A stretch of DNA of 64,000 bases from Xenopus tropicalis (Eukaryota > Chordata > Amphibia > Anura > Pipidae), in NCBI RefSeq assembly GCF_000004195.4, contig NC_030677.2:172968019-173032018 (forward strand). Direction: 5' to 3'. Position numbers and translations under genes: made by a program. The notes beneath the pieces were generated by a model that worked only from the letters and a program-made list of their open reading frames with translations, searched no databases and was not told where the DNA came from. Shown one piece after another: positions 57,415-64,000 of this stretch (positions are counted from its first letter, which is position 1; each line of letters begins with the position of its first letter).

Positions 57415-57716
57415 CTGAAATATTATGTGACTGCAACCGGAGCAGGAGAGGAAGAGAGATAGTGTGAGACTTGATTAGTGCAGTATCAAACTATGTGTGT
57501 GTCATTGTTTCCATACTTAATAGAAGTATGATAAAGCATGCCCTGCATTTTATCCAGAGGCAGGACAAATAATAGCCTTATCACTTCTACTACTATTACT
57601 ACTGCTTTCTGTAGCAGATTATAAGACCAGAACACTTTTTACAACAGATTAGGTTTTTTTAAAGTGACAAAAAAAATAACATTTTTTTCCACTCAGCATA
57701 AGTAATGATTTTTTTC

Positions 57717-58440
57717 TTAAAGGGATCCTGTCATGGTTTTTATTGTGTAGTTTTTATTACTAGATTACACTATGTATGTTGCAAATAATTTATTCTGTTA
57801 TTTGAACCAATAAATGTATTAAGTGTAATATTGGTGTGTAGGCAGTCATTTCAGGTCATTGTGTCTGATCATGTACTTTTAGAAAGAGCCAGCACTACAC
57901 AATAGAACTTCTTTCAGATAAGCTATTTTTTTCTCCTGCTCAATGTTTTTTCCCAAGTTGGGTTAGACCTGGCTGTCTCCTATATTTCCTGCTATTCTCA
58001 TATCTACCACTAGGTGGAGCATGGTAGCCTGTGGGTAGCACAGTTTTTCTGTGGCAACACATCTCCCAGTGTGAATGGAAGGCAGTATTGTTAGTTTTGC
58101 CCTTTTCTACACAGGATGGTTTCTCTACCAATAGTGCTATTAGCTAAAAGCAGAGCAGTGACAACAACATATAAACACAGACATACTCTCAGTTCAGGGA
58201 TGTCAGCTGTTATCTTGTTACCTGAACATTGTTCTGCTGATAGGCTGCTGGGGGAAAGAGAGGGGTTGACATCACTTCAACTTGCTGCGAGGCAGTAAAA
58301 AGTGACTGAAGTTTAGTTCAGAGCTGGGTGCACTTGGGAAAGTAAGAAAAGGCTACCATTATGTCAGTTTTCAAAATCAAACTTCAGTGGAGAATTCTTC
58401 TGGAGCAACGCTATTACCTGATGCAATTTGAAAAAAAATA
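57717..58440 (+). mobile_element. TTAA MITE ('TTAAAGGGATCCTGTCATGG')
   Basis: The left end is clear and the body matches 18130-18625 and 43755-44183. The right terminus has been lost or lies near 58440. Confidence 0.62.
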
Positions 58441-59950
58441 TTTTCCCAAATAGATATTTATGAATCAAATATTAAAATTGTAACAATTATTTAACTTTAT
58501 TTTACTTTTGAAACTGATGATTGGACATGTGTTAATATTAAATTGCCATGCATCATTGGGCCTGAATTATTAAAATTGGTCCTAAATCGCATCAGTCTAA
58601 TGAACAATTAGTTTTGACAGTACAAGTTAGAAAATATAAGTAACCTCAGTAAAATGAAATAGTAAAAATCCACAATATACTTGATATGACAAAAATAGCA
58701 CAGCTTGTGGTTCAGCAGGATTTGTCATTTCCAAGGTCAATCATCTCTGGGTGGAAATAGGAAATCCTGGCTGGCCATTATTGTGATTAGAGCTAAATGC
58801 TTGTTTCCTGCACATTCTGGTTTTCAACACTGTTTGCAAAGATTCCCACACACTTCTGCTAGCTGCTTCCTACAGGTCCAGGTCTTCCTCTTTAAGCCTT
58901 TGTACCATAGGTAGGGGTTATAGTACTGCATGTATGCATGTACAAATTTGGTCTATGTTGCATTTTAACATTTTAATAACTGGTCAACTTTGCATGAAAA
59001 ACTGGTTAGATATGACTTTAGTGGATGGCAAATTGATGGGACTGTCCACGGTTGTGCAGAGAGCGGATCCTTTCAAAACAGTTGATGCAGGTAGCAAAAG
59101 TATAAAGCAGATAATGCAGTTTTGCCCAAATGTCAGCCTTTTAGCTGTTTGCCCAGGGCCTGAGAGGTGGCCTTGCACATTGTCGGCCACATTGTCCAAT
59201 AGAAACCTCGGTCCAATCCTTTGGGTTTTTGCTACAGTCACTGGTTGAATGGTAGACCAAAGACCTATTGGGAAGGGCCTGAATATAAAGATAATAATAT
59301 AATGCCAAGCAAAATTTAGCCTCTGTCACAGTCAGTCAGTGACCCTCACAACCTAATAGTGTTTCCTACTGGGTGGTAGAATATGTCATTTTATGAGAAG
59401 GCAAGTAAGCTCAGCTACAGAAGGGCAAAGGAAAGACATTCCTAAAAAACTAGTGCAGCACAGAGCACTATAACATGCTGAGGGTCAGAGTACACACAGT
59501 CACAGAGCAGAATGATTGTATTACCAGTTACCAGCATAGAATGAATTTGTTCCACCTTTAGCCCATACAAAAAATGGCTAAGTGCCTATGGAAAGGCCCA
59601 GTACAGATATTTCTATGAAGGCAATGGTTAGCAAAGAGATATGGGGACAAAGCTGACTCTTCACATCATATAGAATTTTGGTGCTAGTCTCTTTAAGCTG
59701 TTTGTTGCCAGAGGAAAAACAAAAGTTAAATACAGTGGCGGCAGTGAGACAACCTGTAAATACAGAAGAGACTGTCTAAAACACTAGCAGATAGTAGAGT
59801 GAAACGTTATGAAAATATATAACATTTTTCAGACCCCTGCTTGGTAACCTTATTTTGTTTGTATACAATATTTGGGGTTTTTAATTAGAAACACAGTGCT
59901 AAGGTCAAAGTATAAATTTCTGTTGCTAAGCTCTACGCTTTTATGCAGTG
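58441..59950. other. Upstream unique sequence
   Basis: About 1.5 kb without recognised repeat, gene or RNA. Short frames occur but none resembles a known protein. Confidence 0.5.
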
Positions 59951-59955
59951 TTTTT

Positions 59956-59967
59956 AGATAGATAGAT

Positions 59968-60006
<39 letters not shown>
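59956..60006. repeat. (GATA)n microsatellite
   Basis: About 12 units of GATA with one interruption (GATGATA). Confidence 0.93.
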
Positions 60007-60058
60007 TATGTCAGAGTGGGGAAACAATTCCAGCATCCCAAATGCAAATGGCCTCAAT

Positions 60059-60498
60059 TAAAGGAACAGTAACACCAGAAAATGAAAGTGTATCATAGTA
60101 ATTATCATATAATGCACTCTTTCCCTGTACTGGTAAAGGCTGTGCATTTGCTTTAGAAACACTGCTAGAGTTTATATAAACAAAGCTGCTGTGTAGCCAT
60201 GGAGCTAGCAATTCAAACTGATATAGGTCTAAATGGCACAAGTTACACAGCAGAAACAGATACCATTGTATTCTATAGAACCTTCTTGTTATAATCTGCT
60301 GTGTAACCTGTGCCTTTTCTGCTTTTTCCAGCTTGAATGGCTGCCCCCATGGCTACACAGCAGCTTATTTACATAAACTATAGTAGTGTTTCTAAAGCAA
60401 ACACAACATTTTTACTTGTGCAGGGCAACAGTAAACTACAGTATATTTCAATTACTTAAATAAAAGAACAAAGTTTTTTGGTGTTACTGTTCCTTTAA
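60059..60498. mobile_element. Family 'AAAGGAACAGT' T2-like MITE
   Basis: TTAAAGGAACAGTAACACC against GGTGTTACTGTTCCTTTAA. Shares its right TTAA with the next element. Confidence 0.8.
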
Positions 60499-60906
60499 AG
60501 GGGTGGTTCACCTTTAAGCTAACTTAGTATGTTATAGAATGGCCTATTCCCAGCAACTTTTCAATTGGTCGTCATTATTTTTATGTTTTTTTAATTTGCT
60601 TTCTTCTTCTGATTCTTTGAAGATTTCAAATGGGGGTCACTGACCCCAGCAGCCAAAAAACGATTGCCCTGTGAGGCTACAGTTTTATTGTTACTTTTTT
60701 CTGTTCAAGTCCTCTCCTATTCATATACCAACCTCTCATTCAAACCACTCTCTGGTTGCTAAGGTAATTTGAATCCTAAATTAAAAAGCTGCTGAGAAAA
60801 AGTAAAACAACAAATAATAAAAAAGGAAGACCATTTACAAATTGTCTCAAAATATTACTTTCTACATCATACTCTGATTTAATTCAAAGTTGAACAACCC
60901 CTTTAA
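60495..60906. mobile_element. T2-like MITE ('TTAAAGGGGTGGTTCACC')
   Basis: TTAAAGGGGTGGTTCACC opens and GTTGAACAACCCCTTTAA closes. Internal words GCAACTTTTCAATTGG and TCCTCTCCTATTCATATACC. A diverged copy sits inside the family A element at 32428-33025. Confidence 0.8.
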
Positions 60907-62289
60907 AGCATTTGTGCTAGATTGTTTTGGTGCAGGTCAGTTGTGTCCATGGACACAACCTGCTAAGGGAATTCTAGAATCAATATGTACTCAAATTCTG
61001 CTTGCATTTGTAAATGAGCCCTTTTGTTTTCAGCAGTTTTTAGAATTTAATTACCATGTAAATTAATGATTAATGCTGGTGTCATCTGTGAAATATATAG
61101 ACAAAGTGAGAGTAAGAGAGAGAGAGAAATATTTTCTTATTTTATCCATTGATTTGGTAACTTGCAGCCTAATACTGTATATATATGATCCTGATAGGGC
61201 ACATTTATATTCATTTATAAAAATACAGCTCATTAGCAGTTGTTTTGTTCACTTCTGCCTCCTAGTGGTTAGGAAGAATATACACATAACATACAGTATA
61301 CGAATTTTTAATTACATAAAAAAATTATCAGCATGCATTAAACTCATCCTGCTGTACAGAGGTTCTATAACTTTGCCTGAATGGATAAGTTTGTCTTTCA
61401 GTTAACTTGACTTAGATAAATACATTATAACCTGCTTATGTAACTGTTTTCATTTTTTTGTAATTTTATTATTTTTAAATTGATTTAATATGTGAAGTGT
61501 GTTCAGTATTAATTAGACTACCATTGTAATTGTTTGGATCACTGACAAATAAACAATAACATTACAAATCTAGCCTTATGATATATACATCAATGATAGC
61601 GTCAGCTGAGATTCCTTAGTTCTGTTCCTGCTGTGGTGAAATATTACACTCCAACATAAAGTTACAACCAGCTGTGTCATTTGTGAGCTTATGAAGTGCT
61701 TCGTAGGGATGAAACATGAATGGCTAACCATGTGGCTATCATGCCCAGATTGGTAATCTGTGGACTCTGGCAAATGCTAAAGCTGTTGTAAGGTGCCATA
61801 GACATTCACTATTGGGCTAGTGGTGGTTGGTTTGGGCCTTTGTGTAGTTTAAAATGCCACGGACAATTTAAATGACAGTCTGAGGCTGGTAGGTAGTACT
61901 GGCCTTCAAGAAGGTAAAGAGGTACTTTCAGGTATATAATTTCCCAACATGGGTCTGAGCTGGTAATAAGGTGTTGTTTTATGAAATCCTTCTACATAAA
62001 TATCATGCTATCTTGCATGCTGTGTTTGCCAAAGTGAGATTTCTATGTATGCTGCTGGTAATGTGTACCCCTTGAGTACAAATATTATTGGTGAATAAAT
62101 ACACTAGCACCATTTTGTGTTGCATACCAGTGTATACTGTACATCAGAATTATTGTGCTTCTCCCACTTTGCAGGGGCCTTTCTGAATTTTGTGTTATTT
62201 TCAGTACTCACATTCAGAAAACTAACCGATAACTTTGTATTATGGATATTTCTTGGTTTATAGATTGGGCATGGCATAGCAGAGCTAAT
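60907..62289. other. Upstream AT-rich sequence
   Basis: No gene or clear repeat seen. It contains AGAGAGAG and poly(T) stretches only. Confidence 0.5.
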
Positions 62290-62775
62290 TTAAATGAGAA
62301 GGAAAGATACTCAGACATTTCATTGCCAATAGATAAGTCACAAAAGTGCAAGCTAGAACCCTATATTTATTTTGCCAAATGCTTTACTATACCTGACTAA
62401 ACAGCCCTAGAAGCTCCCTTTGATTGTTTAAGATAGCAGCAGCATTTAGGCAAGGAACAGCTCTCAACTTAGATTACAGCAGAGAGGGGAGGGGGAAGTG
62501 CAGAGAGGGAAGGGGGACAAAGCAGAGAGGGGAGGGGGAGATAGAAGAAGGGAGGGGGAGAGAGGAGCAAACTGAGCAGGCTTGTGTAGTGCCCTGAAGG
62601 ATTTTTCTGAGAGAAGAAAGTCTGACACAGAAGATCATGTATACAGAATAGAAAGAAAGAAATGTGGTGTTTCTTTTCACTGAGGGCTCAGAGCAGCAGC
62701 TTTGTAAGTGCTTATGACTGTATTTACATAGACCTTTCTGATAAAGCTTAGTTTTAACCTTCCCTTCTCCTTTAA
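62290..62775. mobile_element. TTAA MITE with a polypurine core
   Basis: TTAAATGAGAAGGAAAGATAC at the left is matched by CTTCCCTTCTCCTTTAA at the right. The core (62478-62572) is AG-rich: GAGAGGGGAGGGGG units repeated about four times. Confidence 0.62.
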
Positions 62776-63674
62776 GGTGCTAGTGGGCCCAGAGCAAAGA
62801 TCTCATTGGTGTGTCCCCTACCACCTTCCCTCAGGCAGGTGAATTGGATATAATAAGGTGGGTAATAAAAACATGTTCTCTGTTTACCAAAGTAGAAGTG
62901 AAGGTTCAGTTTAACCTCACTGGACTAACAACTATGGAAATGGATAAACCATAATTACAAAATTGGAAAACAAAATAAAATGTGACAAAATTCAGTCTTT
63001 TATAGAGATTGTGTAGCTGTTGCTTACACTTATATAAAATGAGGAGGACTGGCATTTAAGGGTATGCTTTAATCAAAAGTTATAGTCTGTTAGTGGGCCC
63101 TGGGCAAATGCCCATTTTGCCCATTTAGTAAATGGAATTTAGGAAATTACTCTGAGCGTAGTGCAAGACAAGAGCTATATGGGCCATGTGTTCTTTCTAG
63201 GTTTGGGCCTTGAAATGGCTGCAGCCGTGCAAATCTGAAGATATTCACCCCTCATGCACCTATTACTTTCTCATTACAATATGCCGATATGCTATTCTAG
63301 ATTATATTCCGCTCTGCAGTATCATCTATGTCTAAGTTCTATGCATTGGTAATATTTTCTTATTTATCCAAAATATTTGTTTGTGCCTTGTGCATTTGTC
63401 ATTGTAACCGTTAGGCAAATGAAACTAGTCCCATAGGATACTAAGCAATCTAATTTAAGTCTATACCATTAGCAAATGGATTTCAACACTGCTGGTTTCT
63501 CACCCATTTTACCAAATCTACTTTGACCCTATTTTGACTCCTGCCCTTAAGGAATAGCTGCTTACATCCACATTAAGAATAAGACATCAACACGCACATT
63601 GCCACCTAGTGAGAAAACATTGCCATTTTGCATATTTTTTCCAATAAAAAGCAACTTATATCTGTGAAGGTTCT
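62776..63674. other. Upstream unique sequence
   Basis: No gene, RNA or recognisable repeat seen in this 0.9 kb. Confidence 0.45.
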
Positions 63675-63834
63675 CAGGCCCAGATTTGTGGTGAGGCCAC
63701 AAAGCCCTGGGCCTAGGTGGCACAAATTGTGCAGGGGTTGAAGAAAGGGGGTGGGGCCTCAGGGCGCCCTTGTTAGAAATCCGGCGCTGAAGGTTCTTAT
63801 TCATCCATGTCAAATCAAAATATCAAATCGCTTA

Positions 63835-63995
63835 GACTTGTTGTGTTTTTCTTGAATAGTTTTCACCAGTCATCTGACTGGCTTTCTCAATTTAGAATAA
63901 ATATTATTATTTTTATTATAATTCATTCATTCTGAATTGAGAAAGCCAGGCAGATGACTAGGGAAACATCTTCAAGAAAAACACAGGAAGTCCAG
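63835..63995. mobile_element. Inverted-repeat element at the right edge
   Basis: TTGTGTTTTTCTTGAATAG and GACTGGCTTTCTCAATT return in reverse as AATTGAGAAAGCCAGGCAG and CTTCAAGAAAAACACAGGAA around an AT-rich centre. Confidence 0.65.
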
Positions 63996-64000
63996 TTGAT

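Overview
This window looks like frog genomic DNA, most likely Xenopus. Two things point that way. The protein-coding exons are closely related to, but not identical with, mammalian APC. The non-coding DNA is crowded with palindromic TTAA-flanked MITEs of the kind known as T2/Kolobok in Xenopus. There are no bacterial features.

The only host gene I can support is the 5' part of apc (adenomatous polyposis coli), on the minus strand. Four coding exons lie at 8162-8296 (ATG exon), 3008-3092, 1956-2157 and 317-425. Their lengths (135 coding, 85, 202 and 109 nt) give exactly 177 codons, and every boundary has a GT donor and an AG acceptor. The gene continues off the left edge. A GC-rich first exon (donor at 23541) about 15 kb upstream matches the remembered human promoter 1A exon, including an upstream ORF that overlaps the main start. 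A second candidate first exon near 42741-42803 carries a perfect YY1 motif and may be the promoter 1B counterpart.

Layout by region. 1-8.3 kb: apc exons 5 to 2, with MITEs and a CR1-like LINE fragment in intron 2. 8.3-23.5 kb: intron 1, with many palindromic MITEs, a 332-bp hAT MITE with perfect target duplications, and a long hairpin between two (TA)n tracts. 23.45-23.72 kb: CpG-rich promoter 1A. 23.9-42.7 kb: two related hAT-like elements carrying a 34-bp minisatellite, plus MITEs. 42.7-42.85 kb: candidate promoter 1B. 44.2-52.7 kb: a transposon pile-up in which a young LTR element with near-identical LTRs sits inside a decayed Tc1-like element, next to two inverted copies of one LINE. 52.7-64 kb: upstream DNA with MITEs, a GATA microsatellite and a fairly repeat-poor block at 53.8-55.1 kb.

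Most long open frames are repeat artefacts. The exception outside apc is one long ORF (46370-47791, minus) inside the LTR element. I could not assign it a function.
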